From the NCBI GenBank assembly GCA_020310875.1, contig CM035417.1, positions 112,958,952 through 113,022,951 of the forward strand: a stretch of 64,000 bases of DNA. Reading direction: 5' to 3'. A program made the translations under genes and the position numbers. This DNA is from Ceratopteris richardii (Eukaryota; Streptophyta; Polypodiopsida; Polypodiales; Pteridaceae). Within the stretch, counting starts at the first letter, position 1. The number at the start of each line of letters is the position of its first letter. The notes under the pieces were generated by a model. The model searched no databases. It was given only the letters and a program-made list of their open reading frames with translations, and was not told where the DNA came from. Positions 1 to 12,340 of the stretch are shown piece by piece.

Positions 1-1491
1 CAGTTTTCTAGTTTAAGCAAATTGAAGCGTTGAAGGGCCACCACATGGCGAAAGCTGATTGAGCCATGTTGTACAATCAAGATGAGCTCATATTCAAGGG
101 TGGAGATGCACTTATGCTTAAAGCAAGGAGGATCCACGAGGTTTTCCATAAAAGAAAATTTTTTTGACAATCAAAGATCAATAATGCAGCTTTTCTCCAA
201 AAATAGTCGCTTATCTTATCCGAATTGATGTCAGCATTGATCCGACGGTCCAGATCATCCCCAGATCCAATGGTGGAGAATGAAGGCGCCTAAATTTCAC
301 TCCTTTACACTAGATTTGATAGAAAGAACAATTCCAAGCCATTGATTTGATTAATCAAATGGTTGTAATCGAAAGTAGTGATCCTAGAGTTGAGAGTTGA
401 TTTCTCTAGATCCAAGGGCCCAAATTCATTCAAAAAACTATATAAACCCCCCTCCAAACTCCTAGAGAATCATTGTTAGGCATCCATAGGGCTCATGCTA
501 GCTTACGATTTCCTTGAGACGATCACCCTCGATTGAGCGAGTGAGGATCCAAGGTGAGCTAGTATGAGTATAGTACCTAGTTTCAAATTTAAGTTAGAAC
601 TCCAATCTAGGATAGGCTCTTGAAACCAGCATCTCTATCTTGACTCGCCCTCGGTGGAGTGTGTGAGTGAGTTAGAGCTGATTTTAATGAGTCTTAGACT
701 TGTTTAGTTAGAGTTATGAGCCTAGACATACATAGGGTCACTGGAGTGGAACTCACCTTCTTACGTGTGACATTCGGTTGAACTGTCATGGTTTGAGGGT
801 CGGAACCACCTTTGTTCAGTAGACTGCCTAGCTTGACGTACCACGACGATCTTATACATGTATCTTAATTCAAATCCTTTTAATTCATGTCACTTGTCAC
901 TTGTCTCTTGTCTCCTCTCTCAGTCTCTTAAGTATTTTTACATGTCTTCTATTTCTTCTATGTGTGAGAAGGCTCCGCAGTATTGCGTTGAACCAGTGAG
1001 GATGTTTCTTTGAGCTTGTGAGTAAACTCTATCATCATAATTCACTTGCATGCATATAATCCATACATACCCATACATATTGATTAGTTTCTGAAAGTGT
1101 ATAAGAAGCTCCAATATTGGACCATTCTTCCTTTCGAAACTGGTTTATGTGTAAGGATTCCATCTATTCACGTCATGCATACATATCATCCAAAGAAGAA
1201 TATGCATATGGATTAGAATTAGGAAGTGTTTAAGAAGCTCCTTCAATGGACCATTCTTCCTTCCAAATTTGATTCGTGTGTATGGTTCTCTTTCATTCTT
1301 ATCATTCATGTTCATAAATCTAACTTGCACTCCTACGTTCCCATTCCCATAATCATTTCAACATCTCTCTCTTCTTCATACTCAAAATTAATTTCACTTT
1401 CATGTCCTTAAACCATCCCACATTCATTAGGTTCATACACCCTGTGTGTGCCACGACCGGACCCGATCCACCCGGATTGCGATCACCTCCA
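1..1491 (+). repeat. gypsy-1 5' LTR (3' part only)
   Basis: Aligns to 9938-11429 almost base for base; the first 649 bases of the LTR are outside the window. It ends in CCTCCA at 1491, where the two LTR copies stop matching. It carries the element promoter (TATA at 439-446) and then the transcribed R/U5 part. Differences from the 3' copy are mostly transitions, several at CG dinucleotides. Confidence 0.93.
439..446 (+). promoter_or_regulatory. TATA box of gypsy-1 5' LTR
   Basis: TATATAAA followed by a C-run, conserved in the 3' LTR at 10376-10383. Its place about 1.05 kb before the LTR end fits a pol II core promoter at the U3/R border. No start site was measured; this is inference from the motif and its position. 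Confidence 0.6.
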
Positions 1492-1492
1492 C

Positions 1493-1512
1493 ATTTGAAC
1501 CCGACGTGAAAC
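1493..1512 (+). other. Primer-binding site, tRNA-Trp type
   Basis: Two bases after the LTR end, 1496-1510 read TGAACCCGACGTGAA. From memory this is complementary to the 3' end of plant tRNA-Trp (CCA anticodon). The three bases that should pair with the tRNA CCA tail read ATT here instead of TGG, so this copy's site is damaged. Most plant LTR elements prime with initiator tRNA-Met. Confidence 0.6.
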
Positions 1513-1549
1513 GCTTTGTGGCATCTGCTTTTGATCTTGTTGGGAGGTT

Positions 1550-2953
1550 GTGATCCATATCCTTTGTTTCATATTTTTCATCCTCATCATATCATCATCA
1601 TCAGTCTTGAGTGTTGCATTGGATTTCTCACAGTATCGTGCACATCTTCGTCGTGAAGTAAACGCATTTGTGAGAGATATAGAGCATCGTGCATCACTTG
1701 CTTATTCACATAAGATGGAGGAAGGATTGAAATCCCTTATTGTTGAGAAACAAGGCCAAAGAATAGTCTCTTCTATGTTGAGAGAGAAGGGAAAATTCAA
1801 TGGCATCAACATCACAAGCTACTTAGATTTGTTTGAAGAGCAAGCTATGATTTTTGGTCTTCCCGAAGATCTTTTTATATCATTCTTTGAACGAATTGTT
1901 GATAGCTCGATCATAAACCGTGTCACTCAATATGATAGTCTTCCTTGGAGTGATTTTAGAAAGGAGATTCTCAAAGAATTTTATCTTGAAGATTATAGCC
2001 AACATAATCGGGATGGATTCTTACGATGGGTCAATTCTCCAAAGCCTAGTAGCTCTATTACTCACTTACAAAATGAGTATATTAGACACTATGAAAAACT
2101 TCCTGATGATGATAAGATAACTTTGGAACCTGATCTTGTGATAAATTTTCTTAAGCTTCTTCATCCTGAAACTCGTAGGGAAGTTGAACGGCGATTAGAA
2201 AAACCAAATAAGCGCTATGGTCTTACTGACAATCGGCAAAAAGTGCATAAAGTAGTAGAGGCTGTAGCCCATAGACATCAAAGACAATCCATGCTTTATG
2301 AGAAAACTAGTCTTCCTCAAGCTAGCCTTCCACAAACTAAGGAGCAAGTTAGAGAGCAATCCCATGCTATGCTTTTTGACTCTACTCCTATTTCTCAAAT
2401 GATGGAGCCTAATCAAGGTTTTAAAGTAGAGCCAAATAAAAGTGTAGTTGAACAATCTCAAGTGGATATTCTCACTAAGCAAATGGAAAGTCTTATTGCT
2501 ACACAATCCAATTTGGCCAAGACTATAGATGCTTTACAATCTAATTACACCAAAACTTTCCAAAATCAAATGAACCCAATGACTTTTCAAGAGCCTAATC
2601 AACATGTTATAGCTACCAATCAAAATCCACAAGTATCTCCTACTCAAGCATATCAAGTTCCTCCAATGCATAATCCTTCAATGCAAAATCCTCATCCTCA
2701 TGTGCAAAATCCTCAAATGTATCAAAACCTGTATCCTCAAGCTTCTCAAATAGCTTTTCAAAATCCTCAAAATCAAAATTTTCAAAATCATCAACCGTAT
2801 AATATGGAAGCTCCTCTTGCACCTCAAGTACCACATGTTGCTCCCCAAGCTCCTCAAATACATCAATTGCATTTTCAAAATCCTAATTATCCTGTTCAAG
2901 AAATACCTTATCAACAAAATCCTCAATTTAAAAATTTCCCAACCACAAGTTAA
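1550..2953 (+). CDS. gag: gypsy-1 Gag, capsid part
   Basis: Structural Gag protein that packages element RNA into virus-like particles. The frame is open for 467 codons. The first base triplet is GTG; the first real ATG is at 1715, so the hydrophobic, signal-like stretch encoded at 1550-1620 is probably untranslated leader or has lost its start codon. Residues from about the 1800 region onward (INITSYLDLFEEQA, then a WSDFRKEIL-type helix and LLHPETRREVERRL) have the helical look of gypsy capsids. From about 2600 the protein becomes Gln/Asn/Pro-rich low complexity. The frame stops at 2953, just before the zinc knuckle, which lies one frame over; an indel near 2930-2953 therefore separates capsid from nucleocapsid. 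I assign Gag from context and the capsid-like helices. Confidence 0.75.
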   Translation: MIHILCFIFFILIISSSSVLSVALDFSQYRAHLRREVNAFVRDIEHRASLAYSHKMEEGLKSLIVEKQGQRIVSSMLREKGKFNGINITSYLDLFEEQAMIFGLPEDLFISFFERIVDSSIINRVTQYDSLPWSDFRKEILKEFYLEDYSQHNRDGFLRWVNSPKPSSSITHLQNEYIRHYEKLPDDDKITLEPDLVINFLKLLHPETRREVERRLEKPNKRYGLTDNRQKVHKVVEAVAHRHQRQSMLYEKTSLPQASLPQTKEQVREQSHAMLFDSTPISQMMEPNQGFKVEPNKSVVEQSQVDILTKQMESLIATQSNLAKTIDALQSNYTKTFQNQMNPMTFQEPNQHVIATNQNPQVSPTQAYQVPPMHNPSMQNPHPHVQNPQMYQNLYPQASQIAFQNPQNQNFQNHQPYNMEAPLAPQVPHVAPQAPQIHQLHFQNPNYPVQEIPYQQNPQFKNFPTTS

Positions 2954-4574
2954 TCAAAATCCTCAAAATCAAAATGGTTTTGTGCGTGGCCCTCGTAGGT
3001 GTCCTTGGTGTGATTCGTTAGAGCACTTTTTGAGAGATTGTGAATTATTGAAGTCTGCTAAGGAGCAACGACTAGTAATAGACATAGACAAGAAAATCTG
3101 TGACTATCGATCTAGGCTACCTTTGCAAGGAAATTATGGTAAGGGAGGAATGAAAAAACATTATGAAAATATAACCATAATGGACGTAGGAACTAGAGGA
3201 GTGAAACTAGAAGCTCTTGATGAACAACAAGTAGAATCAAGTAAACCCACAAAGGAAGGTGATTTTTCCATAGAGGCTTTAGTAAGAGCACGGGATGAGA
3301 TTAGGAGAATAACGGCTTGGGAATCACCAATAGAAGATCAATCTCTTATTTCTCACATATCCAATGTAGAAGAAAAACGAAAAAGAGATGAAGCTAAGCC
3401 TAGTGAAAGAAGAGTGACTCGAAAACAAACCTTAGAGGGAATAGAAACAATCATAGAGCAAGGAGAAACATCACAATCTAAAGATAAAAAACAAGAATCA
3501 GAACCCAATGAACAAAAACAAGAGGAGAAACAAAAAGGGAAGAAGACAAAGCAAAGAAAAACAGAACCAAAGCCTTTAGATAAACCAGAACAATCAAAAC
3601 AAACTGAAGACCAAACATGAGAACATGAACAAAAACAAGATCCTGAGCAAAAACAAAAGAAACCAAAGAGAAAACCTAAAGCCATCTTGATTTCAGAAAT
3701 TGAGAGAAAAATAGATCCTATGGAGATTTTAGATGACATTTTGCTTAAGAGTCAAGTGACTATGTCTTTAGAACATGTTTTCTCTATTGCAAAGCCTGTT
3801 TTTAAAGATAACTTTATCGGCCTAATTAAAAGGAAGAGGTTTCCGCTTACTCTAGATACTCAGATGCAAGATTCTCTAGATCAAGATCAAGCTATGAATG
3901 AAGCCTTAAACTTTGATGAATCTGATGAAGAGGACTTTGATGATGATGAAGTAAATGTTAATAAAAATTTCTTAGGACCTATTCAATCTGATCATGAAAA
4001 TCATGAAAACAATCCTGAAAGTCACTTTAAAAGAACATTTTGGTCTAGAGGTACATCAGAGATGCATGTTAAAATAGGAAATGATAAGAACACTATCACT
4101 GTAAATGCATTAGTAGATTCCAGCTCTGAAATCAATGTGATTTCAAGAGAAGTCTATGATAAGTTTCGATGGCCCATAGATAAAGATTGTGGATGGCATA
4201 TGAGAACTGCAAATAATGGTGTAGGTACCCTGTATGGAGCTTGTGCTAGTGTGCCCATATCCATAGGAGGAATCACATAAGAATTTCACTTTTTTATTCA
4301 AGATAATTGCTCCTATGAAGTTCTCTTAGGTCAACCCTTTATTTGTGAGAGTCGTATGGAAACTAAAGCCATGGATGATGGGTCTACCTATGCTAGATTC
4401 AAGTCTAAGGATGGAATGCAATCACTTCAAGTCATGACAGTAGGAGTGAATCATCCTAGGAATCGATTGTCAATTAGAAAGAAACCTATTGTTACTCAGG
4501 GTCATGAGCATGCTTGTAGTGATTGTGCACCTCGATTCATGTTTGGAGCTACATATGATCAAAATTTTGGATAG
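2942..4574 (+). pseudogene. gypsy-1 nucleocapsid and aspartic protease, broken
   Basis: This is frame 3 of the pol unit. A zinc knuckle CPWCDSLEHFLRDC (CX2CX4HX4C) is encoded near 2999-3040, followed by a long Lys/Glu/Gln-rich linker. The aspartic protease lies at about 4060-4370, with LVDSSSEINVIS in place of the usual D-S/T-G active-site triplet: the glycine is a serine. A family-typical LLGQPF follows. Stops interrupt the same frame at 3618 (TGA), 4278 (TAA) and 4572 (TAG), with the reading frame otherwise kept. The protease would normally cut the Gag-Pol polyprotein; the substituted triplet plus the nonsense codons make it inactive here. Confidence 0.8.
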
Positions 4575-4580
4575 AATCCA

Positions 4581-6635
4581 TTGTTGAGCGGGACAACAGT
4601 GGATATTGGTTTGACATCTCGCAGCCAACCAACCTCTACAATAGTGTGTCACTTTGTTTTTCCACATTCTAGATTAGATTTTCTTCATAAGAGTCAATTG
4701 TCCAAGTCTTTTATCCAAAAAACCCAAAAAAATTATAAAAACAACAAAATCATGGAACATGATGAGAACATTGAGCATGTGATTGAGACATCTCATTGTT
4801 TCTCTACTCTTGAGGAGTTAGAGTTATGTCTTCAACAAAATTCTAATTCCCATATTATTCTTCTTTCTTCCCTTGATGAGTATGCTTTAATCCAAGAGTA
4901 TGCTCTCAATGTTGAAAAGTGCTCAAAATTTAACCAAACACATGATGCCTTAGTTGAAACAAAGTACAAAACTGCAGACAAAAAAATCAAACCCATAGCT
5001 CAACCATTACCTCAAGGAAGTAATGAAAAAATTATTGATGTGAAAAATGATCCAATTCTTCGGGATAAGAAAAACATAGGACATGCATTCACGGATGAGA
5101 CAATCAAACAGGTGAAAACTGGAAGAGATGATGACTTTCTTTTGCCAGCAAAGAGAGATGAATTTGAGAGAGTCTTACGTAGCCATGGAAAAGCCTTTAC
5201 TATGTATCCTCATGAGATTGGTTGTGTAGATCCTAAGCTAGTTGCACCCATGATAATCTTTACTATTCCACATATTCCATGGAATCTTCATCCTATACCT
5301 GTTCCAAAGGCTCACTTACCTGAGCTAATGAAACTACTTAAGGAGAAGATAAACATGAGAATTTTAGAGCCATCTTTTGCACCTTACTCAAACAGATGGT
5401 TCACTGTGCCTAAAAAGAATGGGAAACTACGTTTTATTCAAGATCTCCAACCCGTCAATAAAGTCACCATAAGGAATGTAGGAACAGGACCCATTGTAGA
5501 TGAGTTTGCTGAATCATTTTCAGGACATTCTATCTATTCAATGGGTGATTTATATTCGGGATATGACCAATTCCAATTAGCAATTGATAGTCGTGACATA
5601 ACCACAATGAAAACTCCTTTAGGCTTAGTGCGAATGTGTACTTTACCTCAAGGAGCGACTAATTCTGTGGCTCATATGACGAGTGCTATGAATATGGTCT
5701 TACATGACTTTATCCCTCATATAACTATGCCATTCATTGATGATATTCCAATTAAAGGGAGTGAGGAACGTGTAAAGGACATTACTTTAGATTCATCGGG
5801 ATGTCGTAAATTTGTTCTTGACCATATCTCTGATTTTGAAAGAATATTTCAATGATTTGAAGAGGTAGGTCTCACATTTTCCATAGAGAAATCTGTTTTT
5901 GGTGTCAACGAGGTAGTTATTGTTGGACATTTATGTGGCCATTATGGTCGAAAGCCATACCCACAAAAAGTTGATGCCATTAGCAAGATTTCTGAAACAT
6001 GTAACACCGTAAGTGAGGTACGTAGATTTCTTGGTGCTTGCATCTTTTATGTTATTTGGATCCCACACTTTGCTCATGTTGCTGATTGTCTTTATGACTT
6101 GTTGAGGAAGAAACGAAAATTTATTTGGATTGACAAACACACTCAAGCTATGCGTAAATTGAAGAAATTATTGCTTGAAGCTCCCATCCTTAAGCGTGTA
6201 GACTATTCTGCTAACAAACCTATTATATTGACTGTTGATACTAGTCCTATTGGTATAGGTTGGGTCATAAGTCAAGATGATAGTGAAGGGAATAGATATG
6301 CAATTAGGTTTGGTGCCAAAATTCTACATGAAACACAACGAAAATATCCACAGATCAAACGAGAACTATGGGCTATGGTAACAGCTTTGAAAACAGACAA
6401 AGAATATTTCATTGGTGCAAATGTCAAAGTTGAGACTGATTGTTGGCCTCTCATTGGAATGATAGCCAATTGTTCATCTCCTGATATAGCCATGCTTAGA
6501 TGGATCTCATATATTAAGTTCATAAATCCTGAGTTAGTTCATATTTCAGGTAAGTCAAACTCAGTTGCTGATATGTTATCAAGAGCTAGATTTGATGATG
6601 ATCTTGAAAGTGATCTAATAAAGAATGTGAATTAG
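4581..6635 (+). pseudogene. gypsy-1 reverse transcriptase-RNase H, one stop
   Basis: Same frame as the protease. RT core: RFIQDLQPVNKVTIRN, then SMGDLYSGYDQFQL (motif A Asp), TPLGLVRMCTLPQGATNSVA (motif B region) and the catalytic box FIDD at about 5738-5749. The motif-B segment differs from the usual plant form (G-L-T/S-N-A-P). A TGA at 5853 interrupts the connection; the frame continues through the thumb and the RNase H domain (LTVDTSPIGIGWVISQDD, then KRELWAMVTAL and an ADMLSR end). It ends with TAG at 6633. RT copies element RNA into DNA and RNase H removes the RNA strand. Confidence 0.88.
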
Positions 6636-6783
6636 TTGACTATGTTCCACATATATATATGAGTATGAGAAATTTCATGAGTCTGAGTACGAAGATGAAT
6701 GGAGAGACATAGGAAAGTATCTCAGTACACTACAACCATTACCTAGCTGGACTATTAATAGATTCCGTAACATTAGGAAATGA

Positions 6784-8019
6784 GCTTATAACTTTTTCCT
6801 ATGTAATGGTTATCTTTGGAGACATGCTAAGGGTAAGGTTAAGAATCCACAACGAGTCCTAGGAAAACGAGGTCTTCAATTGCAAGTAATGAAAGAAATG
6901 CATGAGACATTATGGGCCGGTCATAAAGGATTTTTTGGAACATATGAAAAAATTAGAAGTACCTATTATTGGCCTAGGATGTATGTTGACATTAGTAGCT
7001 ATGTTTCTACATGTTCTACTTGTCAACTTCATTCATCAGTCAAACATAGAGATCCGTTGCATCCTACTTATCCACCTTGTATTCACTACAAGTGGGTAGT
7101 AGATCTTGTAACTATGCCTAAAGGTATTGACAAAATGCGTTACATTGTACTTGCAAGAGAACATTTAACTAATCATGTAGAGGGACGTGCATTACGATCT
7201 AAGACCACTTACAATGTTTGCAAATTCTTGCTTGAAGATGTCATAAGTCGCTTTGGGTACATAGAGAAAGTAGTTGCCGATCGTGGAGAGTTAAATGCGA
7301 GAGAAGCTAAAGAGTTCTTTAAGCGTCATGGTATTCGTTTGTCTCTCACTACTGCATATAACCCAGAGGCCAATGGTAAAATAGAGAGAGGGCATCCACC
7401 TATTGTGAAAGCCATATCTAAAGCATGTAATGGTGACATCAAACAATGGACTAAATTCTTACCTTTTGCACTTTGGGCAGATAGAATGACATGCACATGT
7501 ACTACTGGATATATGCCTGCTGAACTCATGTACTGTCAAAAACCATTGTTTCCAATTCAGTCTCATATTTCTGCATGGTCAAATTTGCCTTGGTCTGAAA
7601 ACATGTCTACTAATGATTTTTTGAGTTTGCGTATTAATCAATTAGAACAAGGTAAATTAAGACTTGATGATGCTGTTGAAAAATTAAGAGAATCTAGAAT
7701 GAAGAACAAGCATTATTTTGATAAAACTCATCGATTGCATCCTAAGCCAATTGAAGTAGGAGATTGGGTGCTCATTTATGATAGTACATTTGACTCTCAA
7801 TATGATGCACGCAAAAAGCTCGCTCAACGGTGGTTTGGGCCATACATTGTATCAAAAGTCAACAACAATGGTACGTATGCTCTTTGTGAATTAAATGGTG
7901 TTGCACTAAAAACTTTGATTGTAGGGAAAAGGATAAAGCTATTCAAGAAACGTGATAATGACGAGTACATTTTGGATGAGGACATTGAAGAAGATGACAA
8001 CAATGAGGCCGATTCATAA
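6784..8019 (+). CDS. gypsy-1 integrase
   Basis: The frame shifts relative to RT and is open from 6784 to TAA at 8017. The N-terminal zinc finger is H-X6-H-X29-C-X2-C (HETLWAGH ... CSTC). The catalytic core has Asp in WVVDLVT, Asp in VVADRGE and Glu in NGKIERGH; the last two are separated by 34 residues, one fewer than the usual 35. The C-terminal part has a GPY/F module (RWFGPY). I see no chromodomain after it. Integrase inserts the cDNA into chromosomal DNA. The upstream in-frame TGA at 6781 and the frame change separate it from RT, so it would not be made as part of Gag-Pol. Confidence 0.85.
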   Translation, partial: AYNFFLCNGYLWRHAKGKVKNPQRVLGKRGLQLQVMKEMHETLWAGHKGFFGTYEKIRSTYYWPRMYVDISSYVSTCSTCQLHSSVKHRDPLHPTYPPCIHYKWVVDLVTMPKGIDKMRYIVLAREHLTNHVEGRALRSKTTYNVCKFLLEDVISRFGYIEKVVADRGELNAREAKEFFKRHGIRLSLTTAYNPEANGKIERGHPPIVKAISKACNGDIKQWTKFLPFALWADRMTCTCTTGYMPAELMYCQKPLFPIQSHISAWSNLPWSENMSTNDFLSLRINQLEQGKLRLDDAVEKLRESRMKNKHYFDKTHRLHPKPIEVGDWVLIYDSTFDSQYDARKKLAQRWFGPYIVSKVNNNGTYALCELNGVALKTLIVGKRIKLFKKRDNDEYILDEDIEEDDNNEADS

Positions 8020-8034
8020 ACAGGAGTATCCATG

Positions 8035-9271
<1,237 letters not shown>

Positions 9272-9288
9272 GGTTTAGTGGGGGCGAA
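9272..9288 (+). other. gypsy-1 polypurine tract
   Basis: GGTTTAGTGGGGGCGAA ends directly before the TG that opens the 3' LTR. This is the usual place for the plus-strand primer of reverse transcription. The copia family at 50131 uses a similar TTTAGTGGGAGG. Confidence 0.75.
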
Positions 9289-11429
9289 TGTCGTCGAGAT
9301 TTTCTCTCCTCTCTCACTTGTGAAGGCCTACAAAAAACATATTTGGTGAAGGTAGCCAGAATTCCCCGAGAAGTCCAGGATGCATCAAGGATGTCAAAGG
9401 AAGGTCACATACAAAGTTTCAAAGAAATCAAGAAAGTCCATGGTAGCGGTCAAAGTTGATCAAAGCTGGTCAAAGTTGGGAAATTAGGGCAAAAATTTCA
9501 TTGTCACCAAATTAGATGAAAATTCATATACTTGTAAAGATTGTAAAAGGCAGTCTATAGCCCCAATTTCAGCAGAAAATGGATTTTGTAGCACATTGAT
9601 ATGCTATGTTCATTTTGTAAAAATGTAATTTTTCTAGTTTGACCCTACAAATTCTTGTATAGAAATTTATGTTAGCCATATGGTTTGGCATGTATAAAGA
9701 TCATATGTGGCTACATATTTGTACAAATTTTCAAGGCTATCAGAGCTTCCTAGACGCCTTAATGCCACCTTGCAAGCTTCCAAATGTAGTCAAACTTGTA
9801 CAAGGGAGATTCAGATGGGAGTTTTTTCTGCATATTCCTAAAGGAGATGTTTGGAAACATAGTCCTAAAAAGTTTCATCTTCATCAAATCCTATTTGGAG
9901 GGTCAAAGAGTACAAAGTCCAGTTTTCAAGATCACCGCAGTTTTCTAGTTTAAGCAAATTGAAGCGTTGAAGGGCCACCACATGGCAAAAGCTGATTGAG
10001 CCATGTTGTACAATCAAGATGAGCTCATATTCAAGGGTGGAGATGCACTTATGCTTAAAGCAAGCAGGATCCACGAGGTTTTCCATAAAAGAAGATTTTT
10101 TTGACAATCAAAGATCAATAATGCAGCTTTTCTCCAAAAATAGTCGCTTATCTTATCCGAATTGATGTCAGCACTGATCCGACGGTCCAGATCATCCCCA
10201 GATCCAATGGTGGAGAATGAAGGCACCTAAATTTCACTCCTTTACACTAGATTTGATAGAAAGAACAATTCCAAGCCATTGATTTGATTAATCAAATGGT
10301 TGTAATCGAAAGTAGTGATCCTAGAGTTGAGAGTTGATTTCTCTAGATCCATGGGCCCAAATTCATTCAAGAAACTATATAAACCCCCCTCCAAACTCCT
10401 AGAGAATCATTGTTAGGCATCCATAGGGCTCATGCTAGCTTACGATTTCCTTGAGACGATCACCCTCGATTGAGCGAGTGAGGATCCAAGGTGAGCTAGT
10501 ATGAGTATAGTACCTAGTTTCAAATTTAAGTTAGAACTCCAATCTAGGATAGGCTCTTGAAACTAGCATCTCTATCTTGACTCACCCTCGGTGGAGTGTG
10601 TGAGTGAGTTAGAGCTGATTTTAATGAGTCTTAGACTTGTTTAGTTAGACGTTATGAGCGTAGACATACATAGGGTCACTGGAGTGGAACTCACCTTCTT
10701 ACGTGTGACATTCGGTTGAACTGTCATGGTTTGAGGGTCGGAACCACCTTTGATCAGTAGACTGCCTAGCTTGACGTACCACGATGATCTTATACATGTA
10801 TCTTAATTCAAATCCTTTTAATTCATGTCACTTGTCACTTGTCTCTTGTCTCCTCTCTCAGTCTCTTAAGTATTTTTACATGTCTTCTATTTCTTCTATG
10901 TGTGAGAAGGCTCCGCAGTATTGCGTTGAACCAGTGAGGATGTTTCTTTGAGCTTGTGAGTAAAATCTATCATCATAATTCACTTGCATGCATATAATCC
11001 ATACATACCCATACATATTGATTAGTTTCTGAAAGTGTATAAGAAGCTCCAATATTGGACCATTCTTCCTTTCAAAACTGGTTTATGTGTAAGGATTCCA
11101 TCTATTCACGTCATGCATACATATCATCCAAAGAAGACTATGCATATGGATTAGAATTAGGAAGTGTTTAAGAAGCTCCTTCAATGGACCATTCTTCCTT
11201 CCAAATTTGATTCGTGTGTATGGTTCTCTTTCATTCTTATCATTCATGTTCATAAATCTAACTTGCACTCCTACATTCCCATTCCCATAATCATTTCAAC
11301 ATCTCTCTCTTCTCCATACTCAAAATTAATTTCACTTTCATGTCCTTAAACCATCCAACATTCATTAGCTTCATACACCCTATGTGTGCCACGACCGGAC
11401 CCGATCCACCCGGATTGCGATCACCTCCA
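9289..11429 (+). repeat. gypsy-1 3' LTR, full length
   Basis: It begins TGTCGTCGAG after the polypurine tract and ends CACCTCCA, where identity with the 5' LTR stops. Length 2141 bp. TATA box at 10376-10383. The first 649 bp can be seen only in this copy. Confidence 0.93.
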
Positions 11430-11445
11430 TAGCAGATATGACACG

Positions 11446-11670
11446 ATGCGTCACGAGTTTGTAAGTACCATTTGATTTATTGAATTTGTTTATGTTAAGT
11501 TTCTCATGTATGTTCCTCTAATGTTTTGTATATTTTTTGCACGAGCTGGCAATGGGTCGTCCTCCAACACGAACGGAGGAGGCTTATGGATATCACCATG
11601 GATTGACTGCACTATTGGAGGACTTGGATGGATGAGGTGCGGTCGTTTCATGGGAGTGTTTGCGATGAGG
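11446..11670 (+). pseudogene. CACTA-A transposase-related exon fragment
   Basis: After an intron-like AT-rich stretch, ELAMGRPPTRTEEAYGY is encoded from about 11543. This resembles the C-terminal end of the plant Ptta/En/Spm transposase-associated protein (transposase_24 family), as I recall it. A TGA stops the frame at 11633. A GT donor at about 11671 and a TTGCAG acceptor at about 11750-11756 match the intron in CACTA-B. Only the end of the gene is present, so it is not functional. Confidence 0.6.
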
Positions 11671-12069
11671 TGATTAATTTATAAACTTGGTTTTTACTTA
11701 TTGTTTGTAAATTTCATGTGAATTTATCTCATTTCATTAATGTTCTTTGTTGCAGGACTGTTGATATGGAACGTTCTTTGCATGTGTATGGCAGTGGCAC
11801 ACCAAAATCTTGTATTTGATTTTAATATGGCAATGCATTGCTTTGCGACATTTTGTAAAAGCGTCATATATGAGAGTGGTTTGCCACACTCTTGTACATG
11901 CTTGATTTATGAAATATTTAACTCTTTTTGTACATGGTTCATGGTTCATTCTAATGATCTCTTTTGTGTCCAATAATATTTTGTTTTATGAAATCATATT
12001 TCGGTTGACATTAGAGTACACATCACATGTACTCGGTTTTTTTTTGGGCAGAGTGTATTTCTAGATAGG

Positions 12070-12330
12070 GTCGTTAGTATAAGCGATGGTAGTCCTAGTA
12101 ATGTCATCAGAATAAGCGTCAGTACACCTAGCGGACATCGGTATACGCAACGGTACACCCAACAGAGCCATCGGTATGGGCATCGGTAATATCGATGCTT
12201 ATACCGATGCTCATACCGACACCCATACTGGCATTTTAATACCGATGCGCATTTTGAAACCTACACCAACGTCGAGGCAAAAATGCATGCATTCATTTCC
12301 CTTGGTAAAAACCTGGGTATACGGTTGATC
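12070..12330. repeat. CACTA-A subterminal repeats
   Basis: Short units of the type ATCGGTATGGGC and, inverted, GCCCATACCGAT recur in both orientations, including near 12150-12235, just inside the terminus. En/Spm-type elements typically have such subterminal arrays as transposase-binding sites; binding itself is inference. The same array occurs in CACTA-B at 40820-41080. Confidence 0.75.
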
Positions 12331-12340
12331 TGTTGTAGTG

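Larger units (their letters stand above)
11430..12340 (+). mobile_element. CACTA-A: right-hand part of an En/Spm-type DNA transposon
   Basis: The sequence is co-linear with CACTA-B (about 40061-41096): the same exon, the same intron positions, the same 3' untranslated region and the same subterminal repeats. It ends TGTTGTAGTG at 12331-12340, the inverse of the diagnostic CACTACAACA terminus. The left part is missing: gypsy-1 inserted at 11429/11430, and the remainder would lie left of the window. The element interrupts a minus-strand gypsy gag at 12341. Confidence 0.82.

Noticed and set aside
1550-1630. Signal-peptide-like hydrophobic N-terminus of gypsy-1 Gag
   Set aside because: The frame opens with GTG, not ATG; first ATG is 1715, and Gag is not normally secreted. 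Probably leader sequence read in frame.
11737-11976. Two overlapping 78-codon frames on opposite strands
   Set aside because: They lie in the 3' untranslated part of CACTA-A, are not conserved in CACTA-B and have no motif.
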